DNA from: Noviherbaspirillum aerium
Lineage (GTDB): Bacteria; Pseudomonadota; Gammaproteobacteria; Burkholderiales; Burkholderiaceae_D
Reading direction: 5' to 3'
Assembly (NCBI RefSeq): GCF_008929045.1
Contig: NZ_VFAH01000021.1
Span: 1-64,000, forward strand
DNA length: 64,000 nt
The notes below the pieces were generated by a model. It saw only the letters and a list, made by a program, of their open reading frames with translations, did not search any database and had not been told where the DNA came from. A program made the position numbers and the translations under genes. Shown here one piece after another: positions 34,154 through 43,636 of this stretch (within the stretch, counting starts at the first letter, position 1; each line of letters begins with the position of its first letter).

Positions 34154-34466
34154 TTTGCATCCAGTGTCCCCAATGCAGCGCCACCATACACTTACATCGG
34201 CGTGAGTAACATGGCAGAGTAGTGTTAGTTGCGCAAGAAGAAAGGAACATGGTGTACCGGTCAGACCGGCGCTTTCAGATCCTGATGTATCCGTAGGCTG
34301 CGGTATGAAGCCTTAAGGCCGAAAAGGAGAAAGTGCACGGATTTCCATGTTGGCTCGATGCGGTGACTGCTGCATCAATCAGAAGCCGAATATACGGATG
34401 CAACTACGACCAGCACCACATTCTGAGTACCTCTTGCACAAAAGCGGGAGTCCATATACGGATACA
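34154..34466. other. Intergenic IS-cluster debris
   Basis: This stretch lies between the IS701 remnant and the IS630 remnant. It shows no credible gene. The repeated word ATACGGAT occurs near 34393 and 34456, without evident function. Confidence 0.4.
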
Positions 34467-35024
34467 TTAAGGCAAACTGTTCACGTCAGAGAAAATGGGC
34501 CTTGCAAATAGGGACGGACCATACATTTTTTCGAAATCCGCTTGTCGGACTGGATCGGCGTACGGGCTTCTTGAGCGTGCCGAAATCCACACAGTCCCCA
34601 GGCGCTTGAGAAGTTCATATACACCGTTGAGGGAGTAGGCCACGTCAAACTGCTGCGCCAGCAATTGGCGGATGTCTTCGCCGCGGATACGCCCACCAGC
34701 ACGTTCCTGCTGCAGCTGCTCGATGGCCAACCGAAACGCCTCTTCCTGTTGCCGTGGCAATCGCTGATTACACCAGTAGCGGGGCTTGCTACCCAAGCCC
34801 TTGAGGCCATCACGTTCGAACCATCTCTCCCAACGTGCGACGGTATGACGGGTGGTACGCAGAGCGGCGGCCACCTCGGTATAGCTCTTGCCTTCCTTCA
34901 AATGCGCCAGGGCGATATAGCGCAGCCGTCGTCGCCCGTTCGGTTCTTCCCTAGCAAGCAAGTCGAAGTTGTTCTGTTGCAGTCGCTGCAACGCTTCTGG
35001 CGTCAACATGGCCGCCTCCAGCAC
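34467..35024 (-). pseudogene. IS630 family transposase, N-terminal fragment
   Basis: The HTH half of an IS630 transposase: LAHLKEGKSYTEVAAALRTTRHTVARWERWF and QFDVAYSLNGVYELLKRLG. The frame ends in degenerate sequence (KMYGPSLFARP) where the DDE domain should begin, so it is truncated. It is distinct in sequence from the IS630 at 35138. Confidence 0.8.
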
Positions 35025-35137
35025 AGAACCGTGTCTTCTTCAGACCTCCACCGCCACACGCGGTTCGCTTAACCGTGGGCTTGGTATTATTTCTTAAACA
35101 GACGATGGCAACTGCTTCAAGTGGAGGTTGATCTCTA

Positions 35138-36552
35138 GTGGGTCATTTGGCAACTAGCTTGGCTTAAGTATTGTTGCAACTTGCTGGGCCCGGCGTCGTA
35201 TAGGATGCCGAGTAAAGGCCCCCGATCCACCCAGGGCATGTTGCCGTTGACGATAGCGCATCCGGCGCGCATGCCGTTTGCCACCCCAATGAAATGGCGT
35301 GGGCGCCCGATTCCATCCATTGACCGTCGCTTCGAGCAACGCAATGATTTGCTCCGGCGTTTGCGGATACTGCCCGGCCAGCGCACGTCTAACAATAATG
35401 CGTTGCACTGACTCCGCCATATTTAGCCATGATCCACTCAACGGTGTAAATAACGGCATCACTCCATGAGAGAACAACCATCCGATCAAGTCAGGTGTCC
35501 AGTGTCCTCGCAGGTTGTCCCAAATCAGAAGCAGGCGTAATGCCGGAAGTACCGGTGGCAACGTAATGCGGATCTCCAATCCTTGTTGCCACGACTCCCA
35601 CACAGCGTGGGTCACGTTCGCATCTGTAATCGGAGAAGGCTGAGGCAAGCCCTCCAGAATTGCGGCCAGTTCTTGCTGCAGCCACGGATGAAGCACCGCA
35701 TTGGTGGCGTGGGTGACGCCGCATGCGCGTACCTCGCCACTGCCTGGACAGAACAAGGTCAATAGCTTGGCCGTACCGTTGCGTACGTACTCATGTGGCT
35801 GCTGTTTGGGCCGGCCTTGCTCAGCCCAGCTTTGCCCAGCATAGGGACGTGTTGAGTACGGACCGGCCTCATCTTCTGCCCAGACCGCCAGGCCCAATCC
35901 GGCTCCTTCACAATAGGCCCGCTCAATGAGATTTTTTTTTAGCTTCTGCATCGGGATCGCAGACCGTCACAGTACCGCTACAACGTACGCGTACCGCTTT
36001 ACCGGTGTCACACCAACTGCGCGCCGCCACCCAGCGAAAGCCTGCCGCATGCAATACCTGAGCGATGGTATAAGTGCTGACATGGGGTAGCCCATCGGGA
36101 GCACGGCGCAGGGCGTTACGCAGTGTCATCAACGACCATGTTGCCGTGCCATCTTGTTGAGGATCGGGTGTGCGTCTGGCCTCAGCCAGAATCCGTTCGC
36201 GCGCAGCGGCGTCATAAGTCGGTTTGGGGCCGCCCTTACCATGGGGTTCAAGCGCAGCTAATCCATCCTGATTGAAGCGTGCTACCAACTTGCTGACCGC
36301 TTCGTCGGAACGCCGTCCGACTAGCGTGGCCGCCTCAACATAGGTCTTGGCCTCGGCAACCGCCAACAACTCTCGGGCCCATGTCACCACATCAGCGCGT
36401 TGACTACGCGCATGAACCAATTGCTCCAAAGCCTGCCGCTCCCTATCAGTTAGTGAGCGTAGTGGATGTTGCCGGATGCGACTCATAGTGGCCTCCTACA
36501 GTGATCTTAACGTTCGACCGTCTTATCCTGTTTTTGTTGCCAAATGACCCAC
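35138..36552 (-). mobile_element. IS630 family element
   Basis: Terminal repeats GTGGGTCATTTGGCAAC are perfect at both ends (35138 and, inverted, to 36552). The target TA is duplicated at 35136-35137 and 36553-36554. Length 1415 bp, with two overlapping frames for the transposase. It looks complete. Confidence 0.92.
35154..36486 (-). CDS. IS630 family transposase in two frames joined at an A9 tract
   Basis: The first frame (35923-36486, 187 residues) has the HTH region ([26 protein letters not shown]). The second (35154-35951) has the DDE part: [11 protein letters not shown] (first Asp), [11 protein letters not shown] (second Asp) and [14 protein letters not shown] (Glu). They overlap at nine A residues on the minus strand (35932-35940). 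The second frame is +1 relative to the first, so slippage that drops one A, or a +1 shift, would join them. This tract type is known for transcriptional slippage in IS630 elements. It is probably functional rather than broken. Confidence 0.8.
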
Positions 36553-37556
36553 TAGTCGAGCGACACACCAGTTTGCTTGACAATCTTGGACCAGCGAGCC
36601 AACTCCGCTTTTAAATATGCACTATATTCGTCCGGCGTCGAGCCAATTGCTATCGCCCCCTGGGCGCCCAGCTTCTTTTGTACATCGGGGCTTTGAAGCG
36701 CCTTCATCAACTCGCTGTTGAGCCGCTTGATGATGGGCTCAGGCGTCTTAGCCGGAACCATAAGCCCTTGCCAGGCACTGACTTCAAAGCCTGGCATGCC
36801 GGATTCCGCAACCGTCGGCACATCCGGAAATATGGCAATGCGCTTTGGTGTGGTCACCGCCAGCAGGCGCATGCGCTTGTCGCGCACAAAGCTTGCGACC
36901 GAATTGATCGTGTCGGTCATGAATTGAATCTGCCCGCCAACAAGATCGGCATCCGCCGGCGCGCTTCCCTTGTATGGAACATGCACTGCCTCAATACCGT
37001 TAGCTTGCAGGAACTGGAACGCGCCGAGATGGGTAATGTTGCCGCTGCCGGCAGAGCCATAGGACAGCTTGCCGGGATTGGCCTTGGCGTAGTCAATGAA
37101 CTCCTTCATGGTATTGACCGGAAGCGACGGGTTCACCACGAGCGCGAGAGGTACCGTTGCCGTGAGGGCGACCGGGGCCAGATCGCGCTGCACATCATAG
37201 GACAGGCTTTTGTAGAGCGCGGGGCTCAGAACGATGGACGACGTGTTGTACAACACGGTGTAGCCATCGGCCGGCGCCTTTGCCACCAGCGCTGAACCGA
37301 TATTACCGTTCGCGCCGCCCCGGTTGTCGACGATGATTTGCTGTCCCATCTGCTCTCCCATCTTCTGGGCGAGAACACGCGCAACGAGATCCGTCGGCCC
37401 GCCGGGTGGAAACGGTATGACCATCGTGATCGGCTTGCTGGGGTAAGCCGACTGCGCCTGTGCTGCAGGCACTGCGAGCACAGTAACGCCGAGGGCCGTC
37501 ACGGCGAATGTTTGCATCAAGCGTGACCGAAATTGGCCGAAGCTGGGTAATTTCAT
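36552..37556 (-). CDS. Bug-family periplasmic substrate-binding protein
   Basis: A 334-residue Bug/TctC receptor with a signal peptide (ALGVTVLAVPAAQAQ), then AYPSKPITMVIPFPPGGPTD and IIVDNRGGANGNIGSAL. The ATG at 37556 has AAGGAG upstream; an open frame to 37592 is less likely. Its stop codon uses a TA from the IS630 target, with the last base supplied by the element, so the insertion ends exactly at the gene end without changing the protein. It closes the CoA-thioester operon on the left. Confidence 0.88.
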   Translation of the reverse strand: MKLPSFGQFRSRLMQTFAVTALGVTVLAVPAAQAQSAYPSKPITMVIPFPPGGPTDLVARVLAQKMGEQMGQQIIVDNRGGANGNIGSALVAKAPADGYTVLYNTSSIVLSPALYKSLSYDVQRDLAPVALTATVPLALVVNPSLPVNTMKEFIDYAKANPGKLSYGSAGSGNITHLGAFQFLQANGIEAVHVPYKGSAPADADLVGGQIQFMTDTINSVASFVRDKRMRLLAVTTPKRIAIFPDVPTVAESGMPGFEVSAWQGLMVPAKTPEPIIKRLNSELMKALQSPDVQKKLGAQGAIAIGSTPDEYSAYLKAELARWSKIVKQTGVSLD

Positions 37557-37653
37557 GTTGTCTCTCCTTGGATTGGCATGCGTCGCCCGCAAATGCGGAG
37601 TGTTACTTTGGTGCGCCGTGGCAGCGCTTAGGTTATCGTTTCGGGCCTGTTCC

Positions 37654-38130
37654 TCATGCCACGTGGCCGCGTCCTGCCAGCATTCGCCGCGCGGTATAAG
37701 TCATGACTAGTTCTTCCCGCTGATTATGGACCGTGATGGTGGAGTCGACGATTGCCCTGCCCCCTTTCGAGGTCGGACGAATATTGTCGATCTCAACTAC
37801 GGCGTAAATACGGTCGCCCACCAGAACGGGAGCATGGATCTTCTGCGTCAGCTCAAGCATTGCAAGGCCGGTTCCCTGGATCATGGTTTGGAGGAGCAAG
37901 CCTTCGATCAGCGTGTATGTGAGCGCGGCAGGCACTGGCCGGCCGGCAATGCCCCCTGGAAGAGGTTCGCTGTCGATGAACATGACTTCCAGCATGCCGG
38001 TGACACCGATGAAGCCGACCAGATCGGCTTCAGTCACAGCACGGCGGAATGTCTTGAACCGCTGGCCCAATTCCAGATCTTGCCAGTAGTAGCCTTGTCC
38101 AAGTTGCTGCATTGGTTTTGTGTCACTCAT
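37654..38130 (-). CDS. MaoC-like dehydratase
   Basis: A 158-residue hot-dog-fold protein of the MaoC/R-hydratase family. It shows YYWQDLELGQRFKTFRRAVTEADLVGFIGVTGM at the N-terminus and KIHAPVLVGDRIYAVVEI in the middle. Members hydrate or dehydrate acyl-CoA thioesters (mesaconyl-CoA hydratase is one example). The usual Asp/His pair is not clearly conserved, so thioesterase or binding roles are possible. It lies nine bases after the CaiB gene, in the same operon. Confidence 0.8.
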   Translation of the reverse strand: MSDTKPMQQLGQGYYWQDLELGQRFKTFRRAVTEADLVGFIGVTGMLEVMFIDSEPLPGGIAGRPVPAALTYTLIEGLLLQTMIQGTGLAMLELTQKIHAPVLVGDRIYAVVEIDNIRPTSKGGRAIVDSTITVHNQREELVMTYTARRMLAGRGHVA

Positions 38131-38139
38131 GTCATCCTT

Positions 38140-39300
38140 TCAGTCGTCAGCAATGTGTGGCTTGGCGATGCCAAGTTCCGTCATGATCTGCTCGGTATGT
38201 TCGCCCAGCCGCGGCGCCATTCGGACCGGCGGTCGCTCATGGTCGAATTTCACAGGAACACCGGGAAAAGCAAGTTTCCCCATTTGGGGATCGCTCAAGG
38301 TTTCGAAAAAGCCTGTCTCTCTCAAATGCTCGTCCTGTTGCAACTCATCCAGCCGCCGCATGGGGGATGCGGGTATTTCAAGCCTGTTGAAGGTCGCCAG
38401 CCATTCCTTCGTACTTCTGCCGGCGATGACATCCGCCGCTATCTCGTACAGGTCCACGATATGGGTAGTGCGGGCAGCAATGTTGGTGAAACGCTCATCG
38501 CCCACAAGTTCAGATCTACCGGACTCCAGGAAGAACCGCTTCCAGTGCACGTCGGTATATGGCATTGCGCAAATATATCCATCGGTCGTTCGATAAGGAC
38601 GCCGCCATTGGTTTAATACGCGTGGGTAGCCTGCCTTAGCGAGCGGTGGTTCGAAATGCTGGCCATAGAAATGCTCGACCAGATTGAAAGCCACCATGGA
38701 TTCCAGCATCGGTACTTCAACGTAGGAGCCTGTACCCGTACGTTCGCGCTTGAACAGTGCGGCGAGGATCGCATGCGCGGCGACCAGCGCGCAGGTTTTG
38801 TCGCCGGCGATGGTCGGGAAATACTGAGGCGTTCCGGTTTGCATTTCCATCAGCGCGGCGCAGCCGGAAAGCCCTTGGATAATGTCGTCGTACGCCGGCA
38901 TGCCGCCGTAGGGACCGCCCTCGGAAAAGCCGAGCAGGCCGACATAGACAAGGCGCGGGTTGCGCTGACGGAGAGTCTCGGGGTCCAGCCCGATCGCGGC
39001 AAGTTTTTGCGGGCGAATGCTATGCATCAGCACATCCGCTGTATCGACTAGTTTAAGCAGTGCGTCTCGTGCCGCCGGCGTTTTCAGATCCAGTACGATG
39101 CTTCGTTTTCCTCGATTCACGCCAAGGAAGATAGCACTCATGCCGGCCTCGGTTGTCGGTCCGGTCTTGCGGGTAGAATCGCCTTCCGGCGCTTCGATCT
39201 TGATGACGTCCGCACCGTAGTCCGCTAGAACTTGGCTGGCATACGGACCGAACACGACAGTGCTCAGATCGAGTACACGAATGCCGTTCAAAGGAAGCAT
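38140..39300 (-). CDS. CaiB/BaiF CoA-transferase
   Basis: A 386-residue class III CoA-transferase. N-terminal VLDLSTVVFGPYASQVLADYGADVIKIEAP is typical. The catalytic Asp is D167 in IAGDKTCAL, which in the family forms the acyl-anhydride intermediate. It activates a carboxylic acid with CoA taken from another thioester such as succinyl-CoA. It is flanked by the MaoC gene and an MDR reductase gene in the same direction. Substrate unknown. Confidence 0.9.
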   Translation of the reverse strand: MLPLNGIRVLDLSTVVFGPYASQVLADYGADVIKIEAPEGDSTRKTGPTTEAGMSAIFLGVNRGKRSIVLDLKTPAARDALLKLVDTADVLMHSIRPQKLAAIGLDPETLRQRNPRLVYVGLLGFSEGGPYGGMPAYDDIIQGLSGCAALMEMQTGTPQYFPTIAGDKTCALVAAHAILAALFKRERTGTGSYVEVPMLESMVAFNLVEHFYGQHFEPPLAKAGYPRVLNQWRRPYRTTDGYICAMPYTDVHWKRFFLESGRSELVGDERFTNIAARTTHIVDLYEIAADVIAGRSTKEWLATFNRLEIPASPMRRLDELQQDEHLRETGFFETLSDPQMGKLAFPGVPVKFDHERPPVRMAPRLGEHTEQIMTELGIAKPHIADD

Positions 39301-39362
39301 CAGTTCTCCTTAATAAGGCTGATTTTGGCCGAGATCGGGCCCACATTGTCTTTGGCAGGTAG

Positions 39363-40376
39363 CTATGTCTCCAGCACGACCTTGCCGATGGTATTCCCTG
39401 CTTCGACCAGTGCATGGGCCTGCCGAAGGTTAGTCGCGTTGACACCTGCAAAACATTCTTTCACGATGCTGCGCAACCGACCCGCATCTACCAATTCTGC
39501 GACACGGTTCAATATGCGGTGCTGTTCAATCATGTCTGGTGTCGCGTGGAGTGAACGGGTGAACATGCCTTCCCAGCTGAAGGAAACGCTCTTCCCTCGC
39601 AGTTCATTCATGGGCAGCGGCGACATGCTTTCCACCAGACAGCAGATATGCCCGTGAGGCTTGATCAGCGTAGCCATGGTCGAAAAATACCGGTCCGTGT
39701 CTGACAGGCAAAGAATGAAGTCAACCGCTCTTATTTCGCTCGCATGCAGCTGTGCCGCAAGATCACCACGATGGTCGACGACAAGATCGGCGCCGAGATG
39801 CCTGCACCAAGCCTGCGATTGCAGCCGGGATGCAGTCGCAATGACATGGAGTTGTCCAACTGTCTTCGCCAGCTGAATTGCCACCGATCCAACCCCGCCT
39901 GCGCCACCGATGACCAGCAGGGATTTTCCGGCGTCGCTGCCATCGTCCGAAATATGCATGCGTTCGAATAAGGCTTCCCATCCGGCCAGTGACGCGACCG
40001 GGAGAGCTGCGGCTTCCGCAAAACTCATTGAAGTCGGCATGGCGCCAGCCAGACGCTCGTCCACCAGGTGCAATTCCGCGTTGCAGCCGGGGCGCACGAT
40101 GCTGCCTGCATAAAAGACACGGTCGCCCGGAGCGAACAGCGTTGTTTGAGGCCCGACATCTACCACGGTACCAGCAGCGTCCCAACCGAGAATGCGCGGC
40201 TGGCCGTCGCGATGCGGCCGTGCGCTGCGCATTTTTATGTCGATCGGATTGACCGACACCGCCTCGATTCGGACCAGGAGATCTCGTGCGCCGGCTACCG
40301 GACACGCGAGGTCGAGGTCGACCAGTGAATCGGCACCGTGGCTGTAGAGGTCGGCAGGAGTTCCGATTGCCTTCAT
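39363..40376 (-). CDS. MDR family zinc-independent oxidoreductase
   Basis: A 337-residue medium-chain reductase of the quinone-oxidoreductase/ZADH2-like group. Marks are VEAVSVNPIDIKMR near residue 40, LGWDAAGTVVDVG near 65 and the cofactor motif LVIGGAGGVGSVAIQLAKTVG near 155. Zinc ligands are absent. It may reduce an enoyl-CoA or quinone-like compound in the operon. It lies between the CaiB gene and a Bug gene. Confidence 0.85.
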   Translation of the reverse strand: MKAIGTPADLYSHGADSLVDLDLACPVAGARDLLVRIEAVSVNPIDIKMRSARPHRDGQPRILGWDAAGTVVDVGPQTTLFAPGDRVFYAGSIVRPGCNAELHLVDERLAGAMPTSMSFAEAAALPVASLAGWEALFERMHISDDGSDAGKSLLVIGGAGGVGSVAIQLAKTVGQLHVIATASRLQSQAWCRHLGADLVVDHRGDLAAQLHASEIRAVDFILCLSDTDRYFSTMATLIKPHGHICCLVESMSPLPMNELRGKSVSFSWEGMFTRSLHATPDMIEQHRILNRVAELVDAGRLRSIVKECFAGVNATNLRQAHALVEAGNTIGKVVLET

Positions 40377-40389
40377 GTCGGCTTGCCGC

Positions 40390-41373
40390 TTATTGCTGCT
40401 CGACTTTGGCCTTGACCACGATCTTTTTCCACAGCTCGATCTCCGCAGCCTGGAATCGGCGCATTTCCTCCGCCCCGCCGCTCATTGCCTCCGCGCCCTG
40501 CCGTTCATAGAACTCGCGCGTTTCCGGCATCCGGGCGATTTGTGTCAGGAGCGACGCTAGCTTCTCGGTTTCGGCTTTCGGTGTCTTCGCCGATACCATT
40601 GCCCCTACCCAGACATAAGCCTGATATCCGGGCAAACCCTCCTCCGCTGCGGTTGGCAGGTCAGGCAGCGCCGGCGCGCGTCGTTCGGAGGCGACCGCAA
40701 GCGCACGTACCTTGCCACCCTTGACCAGTCCTTGTGTCGCGGTGATGTCCGAAAAGGTCAGGTCGACTGTGCCGGCCGCAACCCCGGCAAGAGCTTCCGA
40801 AGCGCCCTTGTAAGGCACGTGTACGGTACTGACGCCGGCGACGTCATTGAACAGTTCAGCCATCAGCTGATAGCCGGCTGAACCCGACGCATAGTTTAGC
40901 TTTCCCGGCTGTGCCTTGGCGGCCTTGACGAGGTCGGACACCGTTTTGTAAGGCGAATTTGGCGGTACCGCGAGAACCGCCGGCGCGCGCATCATCATTG
41001 TTAGCGGGGCGAAATCGGTCTGCGGGTTGTATGGCAGCTTTTTGAACAGAGCGACGTTGACCGCCAGCGTGGAGTTACTTCCGACGAACACCGTATAGCC
41101 GTCGGCAGGTGCAGCCAATACGTTCTGGACGCCGATGAAACCGTTTCCACCAGGTCGGTTTTCAACGACCACCGGCTGTCCCGTCAGTTCGGACAGCTTC
41201 TTGCCGAAGTAACGTGCCGACGTATCCGTTCCACTGCCTGGAGGAAAAGGCACAACCAACTTGATGACGCGGGAGGGAAATTCCTGGGCGATCGCATGCA
41301 GTGCGGGCATCAGAATTGTGGCGCATCCGATTGCAGCCGATATTACCATCCTGCGATAAGGTTTTTTCAACAT
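40390..41373 (-). CDS. Bug-family periplasmic substrate-binding protein
   Basis: A 327-residue Bug/TctC receptor with signal peptide ending ALHAIAQ, then EFPSRVIKLVVPFPPGSGTDTSAR and VVENRPGGNGFIGVQ. Second Bug gene of this operon, 13 bases upstream of the MDR gene in transcription order. No TctAB partners nearby. Confidence 0.88.
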   Translation of the reverse strand: MLKKPYRRMVISAAIGCATILMPALHAIAQEFPSRVIKLVVPFPPGSGTDTSARYFGKKLSELTGQPVVVENRPGGNGFIGVQNVLAAPADGYTVFVGSNSTLAVNVALFKKLPYNPQTDFAPLTMMMRAPAVLAVPPNSPYKTVSDLVKAAKAQPGKLNYASGSAGYQLMAELFNDVAGVSTVHVPYKGASEALAGVAAGTVDLTFSDITATQGLVKGGKVRALAVASERRAPALPDLPTAAEEGLPGYQAYVWVGAMVSAKTPKAETEKLASLLTQIARMPETREFYERQGAEAMSGGAEEMRRFQAAEIELWKKIVVKAKVEQQ

Positions 41374-41419
41374 CTCTGGTCTCCTCCGGCATTGTTGCCG
41401 TGTCGGTTATAAATGATAT

Positions 41420-42406
41420 TTACACGCTGGCTGTACGAATGAAATCAACGATCCGCTCTTGGCCTGACTGCAATACGCGCTGCCCCACGACCTGGTTCCA
41501 ATGGGCTTCGGAACCATGCGCAATCCGCCATTCATGCAGACGGCGCGTCAGTAGTTGCAGGTCATATTCTTCGGTTACGCCAATGGCGCCGTGTACCGCA
41601 TGCGCAATCGATGCAACTAGTACGGCGGCCTCGCTGGTACGCGATTTTGCGATGGCGCTCGCCAGCGGTGCAGGCATGCGAGCATCGCCCTGGAATGCCG
41701 CCTCGGCCGCAATCAGCGCAGCCGCGACGTGTTCAGCCATGACGCTGATCTGGTGCTGTATCGCCTGGAATTTGCCGATCGACTTGCCGAATTGCGTCCG
41801 GTCGTTGGCATACTGCAGTGTCATGTCGAATACGCGGCGCATGGCGCCGGCCAGCAGTGCGGCGTGCAATGCCGCGCCCAGTTCGGCCAAGCCGCCCGCG
41901 GCCAAGGTCGTCTGCGCAGTTTGGCTCTCTGGCTGCCAGGTCATGGTCGCAACCAGGCTGCCATGTACGCCCGTTAGCGTCCGTACCGCACTGGCTCCCG
42001 GCAGCACCAGCACCTGGTCCTCATTCTGGACGACGACATGATCGGCGATAGCGCCATACGGTACCAGCGGACAGGTCAGACTGCCATCTTCCGCGCAGCG
42101 TAAAGCCGGTGCAAGCGTGAGCATGCCGGCCGGGATCTCGGTACGTCCTGCCAGTACTGTGCGGGCGGCGATGCTCTGCGCCAGCGGCAAGGGCATCGCA
42201 TAAGCACCCAGCGCGGTCAGGACCGGAAACAGGTCCGGCAACGGCAGCATGGCGCCGCCGAGATCTTCCGGAGCGAGCAGTTCGAGAAAGCCCGCATCCG
42301 CTATTGCATCCCATAATGCTTCGGCCGAGCCGCCGGCTTGTATGGCGCGCACGGCTGCCGGAGTGCACTGGTCCTTCAGAATCTCTTCAATGGCTTCTGC
42401 AAACAT
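41420..42406 (-). CDS. Acyl-CoA dehydrogenase, small partner subunit
   Basis: A 328-residue acyl-CoA dehydrogenase-like protein, shorter than the usual 380. The N-terminal helical part and the C-terminal helices (YANDRTQFGKSIGKFQAIQHQISVMAEHVAAA) are present. The GGT-E catalytic motif of active subunits is not seen near its end. It directly follows the 385-residue dehydrogenase gene by 11 bases. Such unequal pairs form heteromeric dehydrogenases in steroid, CoA-ester and some aromatic pathways. It probably works with that neighbour. Confidence 0.85.
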   Translation of the reverse strand: MFAEAIEEILKDQCTPAAVRAIQAGGSAEALWDAIADAGFLELLAPEDLGGAMLPLPDLFPVLTALGAYAMPLPLAQSIAARTVLAGRTEIPAGMLTLAPALRCAEDGSLTCPLVPYGAIADHVVVQNEDQVLVLPGASAVRTLTGVHGSLVATMTWQPESQTAQTTLAAGGLAELGAALHAALLAGAMRRVFDMTLQYANDRTQFGKSIGKFQAIQHQISVMAEHVAAALIAAEAAFQGDARMPAPLASAIAKSRTSEAAVLVASIAHAVHGAIGVTEEYDLQLLTRRLHEWRIAHGSEAHWNQVVGQRVLQSGQERIVDFIRTASV

Positions 42407-42417
42407 TGCTGGTTCCT

Positions 42418-43575
42418 TTAACGCAAGCCGAGCCCGCGGGCAATCATGCCGCGCAGGATTTCGCGAGTGCCACCTCGCAGGGAGTAAGTCGGCGCAACCT
42501 GGCTAACATATGCCACCGTCCGGTACAAATCCGCATCCACGATCTCCTGCGGATCGGCCGAGATCGCTGCCTCGATCACCGCAGGAAGCGTTTGCTCGAA
42601 TTCCGTCCCGATATCCTTGACCAGTGCAGCCTCGACAACCGGACTGGCGCCCTTGACCAGCTGGCTGGTAACAGTCACCGACATGTTGCGCAGCGTCGCC
42701 AGGTGGGTGGCAAACCGGCCGATGGTAGCGGCATGTGCGGCGGCATTGCCGCTTCGCCGCAGGCAGGCTATCCAGTGATCGAGCAGCACGATGCTGGAAT
42801 ACAGCCTTTCAGGCCCGCTTCGCTCGAATGCAAGTTCCGCGGTGACCTGCTCCCAGCCGCCGCCTTCCTGGCCGATCAGCGCATCGTCGGACAGCTCGAC
42901 GTCGTCGAAGAACACCTCCGAAAAATGTGCGTCGCCGGCCAGGTCTCGGATTGGACGCACAGTGACGCCGGGCAGCGAGAGATCGACGATGAATTGCGAC
43001 AGTCCGCGCTGGCGATCTTCCGGGGTGCCCGAAGTTCTTACCAAGGCAATCATGTACTGGCACCGCGGTGCGTTGGTCGTCCAGATCTTGCGCCCGGTAA
43101 GTCGCCAGCCTTTTTCAGTGCGCGTGGCTCGGGTGCCGACGCTGGCAAGGTCCGATCCGGAATTCGGTTCGCTCATGCCGATACAAAAGAACGCTTCCGC
43201 CGCACAGATTTTCGGCAGGTAAAAGCGGCGCTGTGCCTCGGTGCCATATTTCAGGATCAGCGGCCCGCTCTGTCGATCGGCAATCCAGTGCGCGGAGACA
43301 GGAGCACCGGCGATCAAGAGTTCCTCGACCAGTACGAAGCGCGAAAACGCATCCAGGTTGGCGCCACCGTATTCACGCGGCAATGTCATGCCTACCCACC
43401 CGCGCTTGGCCATCTCGCAGCTGAACTCGGCGGAAAAGCCCATCCAGGAACGTGCGCGGACATCCGGCGCCGAATCCGGCATGCTGGTCCGGAGGAATTC
43501 CTTCACTTCAGCCCGAAAGGCTTCTGCTTCGGCAGGAAGCGCGGCAAAACGGAAGTGGTTGAGCAGCGCGGTCAT
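42418..43575 (-). CDS. Acyl-CoA dehydrogenase
   Basis: A 385-residue FAD enzyme. It shows FCIGMSEPNSGSDLASVGTRA and GWRLTGRKIWTTNA, the FAD/substrate loops, and RGGTREILRGMIARGLGLR at the C-terminus with the catalytic Glu region. It inserts a double bond into an acyl-CoA, passing electrons to ETF. It is encoded with a smaller partner directly downstream. Substrate unknown, likely the CoA ester made by the neighbouring CaiB enzymes. Confidence 0.9.
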   Translation of the reverse strand: MTALLNHFRFAALPAEAEAFRAEVKEFLRTSMPDSAPDVRARSWMGFSAEFSCEMAKRGWVGMTLPREYGGANLDAFSRFVLVEELLIAGAPVSAHWIADRQSGPLILKYGTEAQRRFYLPKICAAEAFFCIGMSEPNSGSDLASVGTRATRTEKGWRLTGRKIWTTNAPRCQYMIALVRTSGTPEDRQRGLSQFIVDLSLPGVTVRPIRDLAGDAHFSEVFFDDVELSDDALIGQEGGGWEQVTAELAFERSGPERLYSSIVLLDHWIACLRRSGNAAAHAATIGRFATHLATLRNMSVTVTSQLVKGASPVVEAALVKDIGTEFEQTLPAVIEAAISADPQEIVDADLYRTVAYVSQVAPTYSLRGGTREILRGMIARGLGLR

Positions 43576-43636
43576 TACGGTGCTTCCTTGTATCGGTCAG
43601 TAACTTGCATGGAATTTCCTTGTTTGAGACAGTAAC

